Source: Sinohyriopsis cumingii
Taxonomy: Eukaryota > Mollusca > Bivalvia > Unionida > Unionidae
Length of the DNA stretch: 64,000 nucleotides
Direction of reading: 5' to 3'
NCBI GenBank assembly: GCA_028554795.2
Contig: CM068841.1
Span: forward strand, 26,283,308 to 26,347,307
The stretch's first letter is position 1, and every line of letters begins with the position of its first letter. The position numbers and the translations under genes are program-made. This document shows positions 12,758 through 25,886 of the stretch, piece by piece. Under the pieces are notes generated by a model, which was given only the letters and a program-made list of their open reading frames with translations, did no database searches and was not told the origin of the DNA.

Positions 12758-13015
12758 TCATGCAGGCCTAGAGGGGATGAAGCCAGTGTATTGTCCATCT
12801 GGATATCTGTCATGTATCTGCCAGAAACAGCAAAAGGGAATTACATGTCTCAATCCAGACCCCAACCTTCCATGTTGCCGTAGTATGAACTGCCTAAAGG
12901 TAGCATGACTGTTGGCACTCATCAAGTCAACTTTATCGTTGAGGACAAGAACATTTCGTCTGTACATCCTGGACAAGGCAAGTACAGCCTCATCAAGGAT
13001 TAGATCTTGAAAAAT
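12758..13015 (-). CDS. Terminal exon encoding a P2RX7 C-terminal-type domain
   Basis: The minus strand shows a TTTTTCAG acceptor at 13016-13023, then 85 codons in phase 0 to TGA at 12758. Ordered signatures are LILDEAVLALSRMYRRNV, ATFRQFILRQHGRLGSG, RHVIPFCCFWQIHDRYPD and GQYTGFIPSR. These match the P2RX7 C-terminal cysteine-rich domain (pattern YRQF..W..G.LG...R..IPSCCVW.IR..FP...G.Y.GF), common in invertebrate 'P2X7-like' proteins, most of which are not ion channels. One oddity is phenylalanine replacing the serine in IPSCC. Only this exon was found; upstream exons at higher coordinates were not identified. It lies tail-to-tail with the pseudogene ending at 12420, 337 bases away. Could be an exon of a live gene or a fragment; the reading frame is clean. 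Confidence 0.7.
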   Translation of the reverse strand: MFQDLILDEAVLALSRMYRRNVLVLNDKVDLMSANSHATFRQFILRQHGRLGSGLRHVIPFCCFWQIHDRYPDGQYTGFIPSRPA

Positions 13016-13023
13016 CTGAAAAA

Positions 13024-14439
13024 TTATTCCAATTGTAATATCCTATTTCTAAAATGTAAAAGAATATATTTTAAGAAATAATAGGAGCATGCACTTATTC
13101 AAATGTTATTCATCTTCGATCAGCAAATTCCACTGTGAAATACACGTGGATCAAAACTGCACATGGTTTTTATTTTGACATAAACACTGAGAGTTCCATT
13201 GCAACTAGAACTGATAGTTTATGTTAAGATGGACAGCTCAAAGTTTTTGGGGAGCATTTCTGGAAGTCAGAGACTCCTGCATTGGAATCAAATAGGAATG
13301 GCTGATTGCACCTTAGATTTGTTTCGTATAGTGAGGTACCCACATTGAAATCAGGTAATGAAAAGAATCTATTCAATGAGTATCAATTGTAAATTAAAAC
13401 AAAGTCATTATCATTTGCATATGTATGCATGTCTGTTTTTGGACGGCTTACAATTTTAAAATTCTTTCACAGTGGTTGCAAAGAAATAACATGTACAACA
13501 ATCATGTATGTACATCAATTATCAATCTTTGAGAGTCCATCTTGGAAACGAATTCATTGTAAATGTTGTATTGTAAGAGTAACTATCAAAGTTTTAATTC
13601 TGTTTGTAAACTGATGCAGTATTTTGATTTTATTGGTACAAGGTGCAAGTTGTACATTCATAGACATGTGCTACACATATCCTGTATACAGAAAGAGGTT
13701 ATCTGTAATGTAGCCATCATACCTGTCAAGTTATTCATACCTTTTGTGATATACATTTTGTACATAAAAATTTTAAGCTTTGGCAATAACACGCTTAAGG
13801 AATATATAAAAGTTATTGAAAGAATTAAAGAAATTTCAAAATTGCCATTGAATCGAGTAAATTTGTTATACAAAAATCATTTGCAGTAATCACCAGTTCA
13901 AAGGTGGAAACATTGAATGCCAAACAGACTGGGCAATTAAAATTCTTACCCAAAAATGTTAGATCAGATATGAAGGAAAAAAAAGTTTCTTGCAAGCCTT
14001 CATGTCAGTCTTAATTCTGGATAAATAAAACAATTTAGGTTTATTAAGTCCTTATGTTTACCATGATATTGCATATATAGTATTATCTTAACATATTTTG
14101 GGGCTTTAGAAATACACATTAAGGCATGCATCATATTTAAAACAGAAGAATAAAAGTGTAGTATTTATTTCACAAGACTTAAATGGCTATATGAATTCTG
14201 TACATGTCTAAATTTTTTTAAAAACTGCAATCTAGTCAGGTCTAATTGCTGAACTCCAAAGTAAGATTGCATAGACTTTTTGTACCCATTTTGTATTTAA
14301 AAAAAATAAAACTAATAAATGTATTACTTAAGTTGGTTTATTAATTAAATTGAAAAAAGAGCAAGTTGACCTTAATAGTATTGAATGTTTGTATGCCACT
14401 AGCGTAGATCACTAATACCTATATACGAAATGATTTTAG
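13024..14439. other. AT-rich DNA, no exon identified
   Basis: Searched by eye for upstream exons of the P2RX7-C-type gene on the minus strand; none could be supported. Open frames here (e.g. 13563-13889 +) look AT-driven. Confidence 0.4.
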
Positions 14440-17330
14440 CTAATCTACCTTTAGGCCCTCATACAAAGGAATTTATCTATTTTAAGTGTATCTCTGAAGC
14501 CGCTGTATATATTGGTTTGGAAGAAGGAAATAGAGTTGGCATTTCTACAGTCAACTGGAATACTATTCCAGAGCAAAGTTCCAGAGTACAGAGAAACATT
14601 TTTTGAATAATTCCTTACTTGGTTTGGGAATTTTATACTGTTTGGTAGACATGGATCACAGTTGTGGAGTATTACCAGGTAGCCTATACTTGAATAGTGA
14701 TTGTAAATATTCAGGAGCACTATTATTGGATATCATGTACATTACATTGGCTTTTCTCAACCGGATTCAGTCTTTAATAGGTAATAATTTTAACTTACCA
14801 GCTAAAATTTTCCTTGCTTACTTTCTGGATTGATATAGCCTCAATGCACTTGTTTTAAGATGTGCCAGCTTTGCTATGATTTTATCATTTGAATTACTCC
14901 ACACTGTGTTACAGTAGTCTAAATAGGGTTGTATGTAATTGTTATAAAAGTTTTCTGTACCTTATCCTACTGAAAAGCCATAAACTTGAATTCACTTTTT
15001 AACTGACATGTTCAGTCCATGATAGGTTATTATCTACCAAAACACCAAGTAGTCTATCATGACAAACCATTTGCAAATTTGTATCCTTCCATGTCAGACA
15101 TAGTTCATCACTACCAAGATTTGTTCTTTTTTGCCATGTTGAGATAAGTAATATTTTAGTTCTTCCAGTATTTACCACTATGCCATTGCATGTGCACCAG
15201 TTGTCCAGTTTGTTTAGGGCATCCTGTAAATAAATTTATAGTTTGTGCTTTGTGTTTTGGATGTCTGACAATGTTGTGTCATCTGCATAGAGATCTGTAG
15301 ATGAAATTGAGTCCTTTAGTAAAAAGTGGTAGGCCATTAATAAATAGTATCAATAGTAATGGACCTAAAGTTGAACCTTGTGGTACTCCATATCTAATTG
15401 TTCCAGGTTCCGACAGAACATTATTTATATAAACATGTTGTGTTCTCTCACTTAAGTTTGAAGTAAACCATCTAATTGTGCTTTCATCACATTGGTTGAT
15501 TTTCAGTTTCTTAAAAGAATTTCATGTACACCAACCCATAAACTTTCCTGAAATCTACAAATAGAGATCCTATTATTCAACTTTGATCAAGTGGTTGAAG
15601 CCATTTATCAGTTAGAGAGATCAAGTCAGTCTCACATGAACGTTTCTGTCTAAAGCCTGATTGAATAGGGTGTAACAGCAACTGTTTCGTTAAATATGAC
15701 ATTAACGAGTCATGGACATGTTTTTCAATCAATTTTGACAAGTTTCGGTTGTACTGAAATTGGCTGGTAGTTATCAGCATCATTCTTAGAACCAGATTTG
15801 TACATAGGCATTACTTTTGCAGTTTTCCATATTTTGGGGACAGATGAGGTTGCAATATTTAAATTGATTATGAATGTTATGCTATCTGAAATAGCTGAGG
15901 CAGAAGTTTTAAAGAGTGGTGGACCAATCTGATCAAGTCCTGTAGCTTTCTTGATATCAAGTTTACTGAGCCATTTTTTAGCAGTTTTTTATACCTGTGG
16001 GATAGAGAAACATCCCTCCTTTGAGATTTTTCAGTTCATTATAGTTGTTTTCTATCACTGGTTCTTTTAACTTAGTGGTAACGTTAGTGAAAAAAAATCA
16101 CTCAGAATATTTGCAATGGCAGTGTCATCAGTGACTTTTGTGTCATTTACCAGAAGTGAGTGAATTTTATTTGTCTGATCTTTGTGTGTTACCCCCAATG
16201 AGTTCACTGAAGACTTTCCAAATGGAGTTTGTGTTGCTCTTTGTGTTTTCAAGCATTGATTGATAAAAAGTTTTTTTAGCCTTTTCAACCATACTTGTTA
16301 TGTTATTTCCCCATACTTGATATTGTGCATGGTTTCCCATAGCCTTCAATTGGTCTCGTGTCTTCATAGTATCTAGAATTTCAGTAGTAAATCAGTTAGG
16401 TTGGATTTCATATTTTACTCAATGTACTTTTAGTGGTGCATGCTTAGAGACTACATTCATAAATCAGTCCACACTTTTAGAGCATCACATATGTCATCAA
16501 AATTTTGGATAATATTCCATGGAACTTTATATAGGTCATCTTGAAATTGTTATTTACTTCAATTTTGGAAAGATCTGTCAGTGATAGTTTTGTGTGTATT
16601 GTTCCTATTTATGTTGCATTTAACCTTTCTTGTCAAAAAAGTAGGATAGTGGTCATTAAGTCCAACATTTGGTACATTAACACAAGACACATTGTTTGGT
16701 AGGTTGGTATAAATGTGATCAATAAGAGTGCTTGATATTTCTGTTACACTTGTGGGCTCATTTACCAGCTGGACTAGGCCTAATGATTCAAAAAATTCCA
16801 TCCAGTTACTCCTTATTTGAGTATTGAGTAGGTCCTTATTTACACTGCTGAGTATATATGTTTCTTTCTCCTGTGCATGAACATTTTCTATTTGTTTCAA
16901 AGAGTTATCGTTCCAAATTGCTTTGGAGGAAGGTGACCAATAAATGAAACCAACTAGGAATGAATCTGCATTATTTTGAGAAATTTCCACCCAAATACTC
17001 TCAATTTCATGTGACCTCAAGTCAGGTCGCCTTTCTGCATTTACATCTTTTAATGTATACAAGACCACCCACCCCCACCCACCCCGCTGTCTCTCTGTCC
17101 CTGCATAATGTTTTTTTGTAGCCTTGACAGTGAAATAGATTATCCTTGTGGCTAGCATTTAATTTGGTTTCAGTGAGTCCTAAAACATGCATATTATTTT
17201 CCTTGGAAGATAACATTAACTTAATCTGTTCTATTTTTTCCACTATACCTTGTACATTTAAGTGACCCATGTTAAAACCTTTTGTATTTAGTTTCATATC
17301 AATTATATGTATTTCATCGTGCAATGAGGC
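14440..17330 (-). mobile_element. Decayed LINE with APE endonuclease and reverse transcriptase
   Basis: Read from 17324 downwards on the minus strand. The APE endonuclease N-terminus (FNMGHLNVQGIVEKIEQIK, LGLTETKLN) lies at 17290-17150. Its middle and end (SFLVGFIYWSP, STLIDHIYTNLP, GLNDHYPTFLTRK) lie at 16995-16620. RT motifs follow: KLIEKHVHDSL and QSGFRQKRSCETD at 15745-15620, and YADDT at 15278-15289. The terminal LYSGTLLWNSIP block is at 14600-14550, with a stop near 14451. At least four frame breaks and several stops separate the pieces. The endonuclease 'GDFN' motif has been lost (SSVNKDLLN), so this is dead. Organisation fits the CR1/Jockey side of LINEs. No ORF1 was seen upstream. 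It is the most complete retroelement in the window, about 2.9 kb. Confidence 0.85.
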
Positions 17331-18984
17331 ACTCTATGAGATTGTCTCCATAATACTTTTACCATTTTGGTATTATATAAGGTGGCCATATAAATGAGGT
17401 GGCCTCTGTATTTTCTATGGTATCTGTGCATAGTCTTCCTTTATCAAATCATATTGGGGTGGAGTGTTGAGTAGCAACAAAAAGTAAAGCAGTTTAAACA
17501 TACATTGTTTGGTAAAATAACTAATCCTTTAATACAAGTATGCGTTTTCGAAGTTGTGCAAAACACTACTGACATAGATATTGGAGTCTTTGCCAAGTTA
17601 CTTAGTACCAAACATTTTTCAATATCTACCAATACTTGTTTTGCAAGATATAAATAAACAATTACCCTCATTCTTGTCTGCCTTGTCTGAACTATGTGTA
17701 GAGCTTGGTTAGCTCAGTTTTTAGGCTGCACAGCATGTCTTCCTCCTCTCCCCATCTGGTTTTTCAACTTCTTGCTCCATGCTTCATCCTCCCTCTTCCT
17801 CTTAAAGGTCGCTGTAGACTTGAGCTTGAAAGTGAGCTGATTTAAGTCTAATGAATTTTAATATGTAAATGTATTTCATAATTTGACAACTAATATATTC
17901 ATGATTACTTATCAAACTTATAGGAATATAGTGCTAACTTTGGATCAGAAATTAATACATGAGAGGTTGGGATTTGATGGAAGTTTTTTTGGGCTGGATC
18001 AGGTCAAGTGTTGGGTGGGTTGGGGATCCAAAATTTAAAAAGGGCCCCTACTTTCCTCGAATGGGCACCAAAGCAAAGTCTATGTGTCTATTTACTCAGT
18101 GTGCACAATACCAAATAAACATGTGCAGGAATAAAGCTGTGGTCAAACTTCAGCTTACAAGTGACTGTACGTTTGTGTGTGTACTATTTTATGATTTGGC
18201 CCCTTAGTTTTGAACCTAGATTCCATATTCTAGTCGCAGATTTAAAAAAAAGAAAAAGCTTATTTAAAACCTTGTGTATGTAAAGTATTAACTTGGAGAA
18301 GCACACAAATTCTTTTCCGCTTTGTTTGAAACATCACAAAGATGGGTGTTAGGGGTCCACTGGTGACAATCTGGTTAGAATTTATAAATGTATTAATGAA
18401 ATTACTCAATTTTGAGCATTTTTAAATATCCCTGATGCTTTTCATTTATAAAATTGAGTGGTGGGGACGCGAGGGAGTACGAATTCTACTGAGCAAGAAA
18501 TAGAGTGAGTACCTGTGGGCTTTTGCAATACTGTACAGAGCACGTCGATTTAAATTATTCTCGTACCACAAAAACTTTGAAATATAACAATAAAAGTAGT
18601 TCTACATACATTTCATTGTTTCCTCTCAAAATTAAAATTAGAAAGGAAAAGGATAAGAAGAAAAGAACGAAATCAGAAGAAGCTCGTACTCACCGTTGTT
18701 GATATTTTGGGCGGTCTCGTAGCGTGGTTGTGTTTAACGTCATCATCTTCAGTGTTTACAATGTGGCCTATAATTATGCAAATTTCGGTCACCGGAATTA
18801 TGTGTGTTGTTCATTCGGGATCTGCCGATCACTGCCGAGCGGGATTTCAACATGGAGACGATAGATTCGTTACTCTACGTACGAAGATTTCAGAGAGCTC
18901 GTATTTCATAACAAGAACCCCTACGTACTTGATATTATCCCAGAAATGCCTTTTAAATAGTATTTAATCAGTTGATATACATAA
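17331..18984. other. No gene supported
   Basis: Holds a short C-rich stretch near 17740-17800, an AT-rich middle and a somewhat GC-richer block at 18660-18910. No motif was recognised. The last part may be leader sequence of the gypsy-like fragment that follows. Confidence 0.4.
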
Positions 18985-19330
18985 ATGTCCCAACATTTTT
19001 GCAAGAAAATTCACCCTCAGCTGCACTATTGTGCCTTTAATCAATGTGCCAATTTATTTTTACCTGCGCCACACTGTAAAGATTTAAGTGATGGAATGCA
19101 ATCGGACGTTGGTGTAACTAATCCTCAGAATTCAGAAATAATGAATAATCTGGACCAGAAACTGTCAAATATACGTCTACAAGAAAAGAGTGAACTGAAA
19201 CATCTCTTATTTGAATATGAGCACTTGTTTCCAGATATTACAAAAGGAACAAATACAATCTACCATGAAAATGAAATTGTCGATACTACACCTGCGAAAC
19301 AGCAACAGTACAGAATGAATCTTTTCAGAT
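18985..19330 (+). mobile_element. Ty3/gypsy pol fragment ending just before the RT core
   Basis: A 134-codon frame. Its second half contains KLSNIRLQEKSELKHLLFEY, EHLFPDITKGTNTIYHEN and PAKQQQYRMN, the conserved segment that leads into the reverse transcriptase of gypsy elements (ELKxLLxEYxxLFxD ... H.I...PxxQxxYRxxP). The match stops abruptly at the YRMN position (~19319), before any RT catalytic motif. Downstream sequence is AT-rich and non-coding. Frame is open but the protein is truncated. Same superfamily as the copies at 6878 and 56231. Confidence 0.75.
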
Positions 19331-22300
19331 GTATTGTCACGTGTATAGAAGTACTAAATAGTTTCGTGTTTATTTCGTGTCTTTCGTAAGACGTAGTCTC
19401 ATGTCATTTTAATTATATGTATATTTGACTAACATGTAAAAGAAAGCTTCATAGTATAAAAAATATATTGCTTTATTGTTTATTAGGAAAGGTGTTATGT
19501 ATATCTAATTTGTATTGTTTGTTAGTCTTTATTCCATGATTATATGTTATGTGTATCTATATCGTGTTTTTGACTTTGGTCCGTAACTGAGTTTAGGGCA
19601 TACCTGACAAAAATCGTATTATTTTTGAAATAACATACTAACATCGTATTAAACAGCTATTGTGTCTCTGAAATTTTATAATTATATTAAGGTCCTTATT
19701 AATTGGAGGTTGTCACGTTGTGAAGACAGCCCATGTTGTGTATATTTGATTTAATTTATATTTGATTTAATTTAATTGTTTGTAAGTTTCACAATCTTTG
19801 TATTTTTGATTTCATAACATGTCAAAGTAATGTAATTTTGTTTACTAGGAATTTGATATTTTCCAGAAATTAGTTTGACCTGACTGTTTAGTCGTAAACA
19901 CCGAACTTTGTATATTTTGCTGTCCTAGTTCCTGGCCTTTATTGAGAATCAAGTAAACAACTTTCTTTTTCTTAATTCATTTTTAATGTGTGAATCATAA
20001 TAGTGAAATCTAGGCTGTACTGGAATACGTGATCTTAGACATGTGAATACCATCTAAAATGTTCTGGAATGTGATCTCGTGACCCTCATACGGGTATCTG
20101 TTTTGCGCATTATTTGTCAGTAAAAGCTTTGTCTAAAGAGAAATAATCTCAGTCGGGCTTTTACTTTACAAGGGCAAATGTCTGTTTGTGACCAGTTTGG
20201 AGTTACATTTTAATTTTTATTCAAATTATTTGGATTCTAAAAGATTAATTCTTTTTCCTTGAATTATTTGAGTGCTCATACAGAATTCTAGGACAAAGAC
20301 ATTTATTTAAATTTTATTCGGAATTTCAAACACCGGAATATTATTTTATGTAGCTCACAAAGAATTGTAAACATCAGCGCTATACTGACTACAGCATACG
20401 TCATCGCCCTCCATTTTGTATTTTACGTCGGGACTCGAACTTACATTCAATAGAACATTTCATTACTAGGATTTCTAAACTTTAATTCGTGAATTTCTTT
20501 TGGTTTATTTCTGGATTTGCTTTCTTAAACCCGTATGTTATTTGTTTTTCATTTTGACATTTTTTTTCCAGGGAACTAAATTATTTGTTAAGTTTTCAAA
20601 GCTTGTTGTTTTCACGCTTTCTTTTGTTACTGTTTATTAGAACCTAGACACGTAACATAAGACCCCACATGTACACAACTTATCTGGGGTGGAGAATGTC
20701 GCCACGACATGGGCGACTGACCTTTGTTGCGCAAGATTACGGCTTGAATCAACACTGGATGGAACAAAGGGTCGGCTATCTTCAAAGGCACGAAGTAACT
20801 GGTAAAACCGGACGGGGTTGTTTGTTCACACCCAAGCCTTGGCCTAGCTGCGGGATAATGAATTTTTGACATCCGCGTGAGAAACTAGGCAGACTACAGA
20901 TCAAAGCGACCCCAGTATCAAATCATGCGGTGCACCTGTACGAAGTAGGCCCTTATTCGACAGGTCATTTTACGATCACTTCAGTACTTGCCAGAATTTT
21001 GACAAACACAGAGGTCTAGCAAGTTAGGGAGTGAATTCCAATAGGCGTACTCCAAATGCACGGCATTCGTGAAAGAGAGAGCGAGAATTCAGACGTGAAA
21101 AGCTTCTTAAAGGTAAGAATTCTTCGCCCAAATGTGTTGAACATTACTAACTGAGAGTTGTAAATTTATATGTAGTGTGTAGAAATTGATTGCTAGAATT
21201 GTGTTGGTATGTAGAAGTTACCTTTATTAGTGTTAATCTCACCTACATATTTGAGTTATTTATCTCACGTAACGTTCTGTAGAGAAATTAATAGTATACA
21301 AGATTGAATTACGTAGATTGTTAGCCTGTGATCAGAATTAATTTTGGAATTTGCTGATGTGTGCATCGTATTGACTTATTGAATTTATTAATGGGTTATA
21401 TTAGAACTTATACTTATTTTAATTTTGATTTTGAATACATAGTTGTGAAATATACAGAGTTAGGCATGTTGGGCTTGTGAACATATCGTGAGGTATCTTC
21501 ATATTTGTATTTGAACATTGTGTGTACCTCTTATGATTTGTATGTTAAGGAATGGGTCTGATTGTTGTGAGGTTGGTAGTTATAATATCGAGAGCTAAGA
21601 ATGTGTGCTCATGTCAGGGAAGTTGTTGATGCATGAATCAGGAGTCGTTAATACCGTTGCTGTATTATTACCCTTATTTTATCGTACAAGCTTATATGGA
21701 ATATTTCTATGTGAGTGTATTTATGACCTAATGATTTTAGTCGCGATTATGTTGTTGAAAGGTTGTTTGTGGGTGTGAGATTGTCTAGGTCGAAAGAAGA
21801 CTAGACTATACGTCCCTTATTATTTACAGGGAAGCTTTCGGTACTGTTTTGGAGTTGTTCGGGTTGGACCGAGTGCCACCCAAAGGTGACGAAGTAGGGA
21901 GAAATTGTTATAGAGGTCACGGGACCGGGTAGAATAACGGAGGCAGAAGTTTGAAGGCAGAGCGGATAACGGAAGTTGAGGATGTGGAAGGGTGAAGGAC
22001 GTATATGAGGGACGGAAGGGCTACTGGAGAACCAGTTAAGAAAAGGAAATAATACAGATGAGTAAAGTAGGAGGGACAGGTGGAAACACTCTAACTTTGC
22101 ATATCAGATGATAAAATTTGCAGATTAAATAGGTCGACCGAGTAGAAAAGTATGGAAATTGAATTGTGTTGTTTAATTATTTAGATCTGTTATTAAATTG
22201 TTATTCCTCTCATTTTATTTTTTGTATATTATCCATCTAGACCCTCGGCATTGCTGAATGGGTGCTCGGAGCTATATATCCATCTATTTAAACAATTTAA

Positions 22301-23204
22301 ATTGTACGTACTCCTACGAGATTAGCAATACTATCCTAGGTGACAACATTACAGAGGTAAACATGCTTATAGGAGTTGAGTTCATTGTGTATTTATTTAA
22401 AAAAATTAAGAATATTCTAGAAGCAAGTTGTTTACGAATTTCGTGCGAAGTTTACACTCATGCTGGTTCTGTTATTGTGTCTGAACTTTTTCTATTAATG
22501 TTCATTACTTCAAAAACTACTAATTCGTGTCATAATATCCAAAGTGGAATCAGCCTTATTGTGGTGTTCTGTTTTTAATCCAGAGGTATTTTTTAAATTA
22601 TTCACAAGAATTTCAAAGTGCTCAATATTCCGTACTTAATCACACTTTTGGGATTATTGTAAATTAATTTAAGGTATTTCTGGATTATGTCGTTGTGATA
22701 CATCAAGACAGTTTGCACATTAACACATTTGAGGCTATTTGCACATCAACAAATTCAAAGATGGAATTCATTAGCACATAAGTACGGTCAGGTTTCGAAT
22801 TTATTCGAAACATCACTGAAATTCATTCGGAATACTCTGTACATTTGAACTTATAATAGAACTTATAGGACTCTCTGGGATTTAATTCGCAATACCGTAA
22901 GTTCTTTTCTTATTTTAACTTGGCATTCTCTGGACATAAATTATTTGTTGAATTTTGCAACACTATTCTATTATTAAGTTTAGCACCATAGAGTCGTTAC
23001 AATATTTTCTTAAACGTGCTATAATAATGACGAAAGATAATGTATTATTTATAGAAAATTACAAGAATTCCAAGAGGAAAAAAATGATTAAAATTAATAT
23101 ATTAAGATATTATTACGGACAATTACCCATATTAATGATCATATCATGATATTCATTTGTGTGAGATATGTACCTATTTGCGAGGGTACATTTTAATTTC
23201 TTCT
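19331..23204. other. Retroelement-like debris, no gene supported
   Basis: TGTCACG occurs at ~19335 and again at ~19712, possible LTR starts. A GC-richer patch lies at 20640-20960 and a purine-rich stretch at 21890-22100. Repeat copy B is at 22860-22960. This may be LTR and leader sequence of the gypsy fragment just upstream, but no LTR pair could be delimited by eye. Confidence 0.35.
22860..22960 (+). repeat. Dispersed repeat copy B (LTR-like)
   Basis: Counterpart of 10086-10205; see that entry for the shared blocks. Confidence 0.5.
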
Positions 23205-23242
23205 TCTACTACTACTACTATCACTACTACTACTACAATTAC

Positions 23243-23286
<44 letters not shown>

Positions 23287-23350
23287 GCAGTGATGGCGAT
23301 GGTGGTGCTGCTGCTGCTGATGATGATGATAATAATGATGATGCTGACTT
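23205..23350 (+). repeat. Compound trinucleotide microsatellite
   Basis: ACT repeats, then about 17 AAT units, then GTG/GCT and GAT units. Each phase encodes an artificial homopolymer run, so the overlapping open frames on both strands are not genes. Confidence 0.95.
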
Positions 23351-23849
23351 TAAATCAGACTTCATTTTATAGACAATAAAACCAGCAATTTTTCACACGA
23401 TATGCTCGATGGAAATATATATTTGCTTTAAGTGTAGCTCTCCGATGATAAATAGTCATGCATGTAACCAGGATCGTCCTTAGGGTAAGCCGGTTCTATA
23501 GGGCCACGCGCCTTAGGGACTCTGCGTTCCAAATGACGAAGAAAAATAGACATACTACATTAACTCAACAGGCGTGTTATCGTAGCTAGCATGGCACCTT
23601 AGGCCACGCAAACAATATTAGGCTGGGCCTAGATAGAGGAAAAAACAATCCCCTCGTAAACAGCTACATGAGATAAATCGTATTAAACTGATCTTAATAC
23701 ACGCAAATCTTGTGCGACAATTAAATTGCCCATTAGGGTTGGTATATACATCTGTTTGCAACTGAGCTGAGAAATTATGAAAAATATAACAAAATAATAC
23801 TTTCCAATTCAATTTACATGAGATACATGACATCCATTTATGACTTAGG

Positions 23850-24088
23850 GACCCACCATTTCATTTTGGGAGTGGTGGTGGAAATTGCTGTTTCTCCGTT
23901 GGTAGAGCGTCTGATTGGTAGTCTAAGGGTCGCGGGTGCGATACCTTCCCACGACAGAACCAAGGCCGTATACCTCGGTATGTCATTGGGAATGGCACTT
24001 AGCTTCCACTTCATTGGGATGATACAGCCATCAATGTCCATAAAAGTACTGGTATCCACCCAGTTCACACACACACACACACACACAA
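23850..24088 (+). mobile_element. tRNA-derived SINE, second family
   Basis: A tRNA-like head holds box A (CCGTTGGTAGAGCGTCT) and box B (GGTCGCGGGTGCGATACC) at 23895-23945. The body contains CGTATACCTCGGTATGTCATTGGG. An (AC)n tail sits at 24065-24088. The body differs from the SINE at 53261, so this is a separate family. Confidence 0.75.
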
Positions 24089-25082
24089 ACACGGCATTTT
24101 TTTCAACAGTAATGAATAAGCCACCAATTGAAATTCCAGTAGTTTAGGGACAAAATACTTGGAAAGTTTTTTTTAAACTCCTAATTCAAACCTTTGGATA
24201 TATAACAGTTTGAGTTATTCGTCAAAATATTTAATAAATGGAAAGTATGACAGAAATAAGGAAATGGTGTGAACATATAACGCATTAATTGCAGAAGTCA
24301 AATGAAGTATAAACTTATTTATATTTAAATGAAAAGCAACAGACAAAATATTAAATAAAAAATGTAAAACAAAATGTACGGTTGGGCTGCAACAGCTACT
24401 GTCAGACACATTAGTACTAAAATCGAAACCCTTTTTCCTTTTCGGTCTACAAACGTGAAGTGTAGACAATTTACTGTATATAAACAACAATAGTACCTAG
24501 GGAGGTCCCTTAGGGTAGTAGATATATCTGCTTTGTGCAATAGATTTTAGATAATTCTTCGTACTAAAAGTAGAAAGATCGTACAATAATCCTTTTCTGT
24601 GCTAAATATTCCTTTGAAAACTGCAGCAGTCAATAGTGCTTGCTAAAATGTGCAAATATAATTCATGAATGTGAAACGAATGAACAATGGTACTAATTAT
24701 TATTGAACTTTTACTGGATTCAGTTCGGATTTCATGAATGTAATGTATGGGTGTGATTCACATTACTATTCATATTGTGTTCCTATTTGCCTGAGTGTCA
24801 ATATAGGTTGAAATCATACAAGAGTCGAATATAAATAACAAATGCAACTTAATATGATCAATTAATGAAAATAAAATATTTTATTTCTTAACATAATTCC
24901 CTTTTAACAGATCTTTTTTGTCAAGTATAACATTATCAGCTCCTTCTCTTTTTTTTTTTTTTTTTTTGTTGCTGCAAAGATTATTCTTCAAATGCGCCTC
25001 TTCGGTATTTAGCTACTCTCATCCAAATATTCATATTACGATCTGCGTTGAAGAATGTCTCAGAATGCATCCAGAAACAGAC
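24089..25082. other. AT-rich DNA, no gene supported
   Basis: No domain or repeat of note; a poly-T run lies at 24948-24967. Confidence 0.5.
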
Positions 25083-25248
25083 AGAGAAAAATATACAATC
25101 GCCCATTCCAATGGCTATTGACACGTGAACGTAAATTTTGTTTCGGCCTACTTCACGGTAAGAAAAAATGTCATTATATGTTTCTTTAAACAAAATTGAC
25201 GTTCAAGTGTCGATAGTTATTGGAATGGGCGATTGTATTTTTTTTCTC
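25083..25248. repeat. Fold-back element (hairpin) 1
   Basis: Left arm 25093-25143 and right arm 25188-25238 are reverse complements over about 51 bases with few mismatches (CAATCGCCCATTCCAAT against ATTGGAATGGGCGATTG). The spacer is 44 bases. Pairing extends weakly outward through the A/T and GAGAAAA / TTTTCTC flanks. Non-coding; resembles a fold-back MITE. Confidence 0.85.
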
Positions 25249-25886
25249 TTGTAAAGAATTCATATATATTCTTACATAAATTATAGTCCAATTTCGTTGA
25301 CGCTTCTTAAATTTATTGCTGTCAATTCCCTAAGCTTGCAGGCAGCTAAATGAAATATAACTTTTCTTGATATTTATGCAAATGCAATCAACGAGTAAGC
25401 GTTTTTACTAAATTTCAATTATATTTCTTATATTTGTTTTGCATTTTAGTTATTTTTACTCAGTTTTACTTGTTCATATTAAAATTTTATTGAACGCATT
25501 TGTTGCTAATTTGTTATTAAACCTGATGATATTTTGAAGAAAATGATAACTGTTTAAGTGGTAAATTTTATATTTTTACTATAATGTTACTTAATTAGAA
25601 TGAAATGATGACTTATTCAGAGATAAAGGAATCATCCAAGTCTTGTTAGTTTTATTAAGTGTACCTATTTTTAATAACTTTTTCCAATATTTTCATGATT
25701 TTGTAATTAAATAATTAACGTTTTAGACAAATTTGTTCACGTTTCATTAACTGATTAAACGTTGGAAAGAAACACAACTATTCTAGTAACAAAGGGACAT
25801 TATTATATAGTTCTATTCAATTTAGTTGTGTTAACATTATTTTGAAGGAAATGTGCCTTTCTAGTAATAATTCTTACATTTAATAT

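Noticed and set aside
20627..20872. Overlapping frames on both strands in a GC-richer patch
   Set aside because: Neither frame shows a family motif; the patch is more likely retroelement leader or LTR sequence.
23157..23372. Open frames on both strands with poly-Asn and poly-Leu runs
   Set aside because: They are translations of the compound trinucleotide microsatellite, open because repeat units contain no stop.
23838..24147. Frames on both strands over the second SINE
   Set aside because: Explained by the non-coding tRNA-derived SINE and its (AC)n tail.
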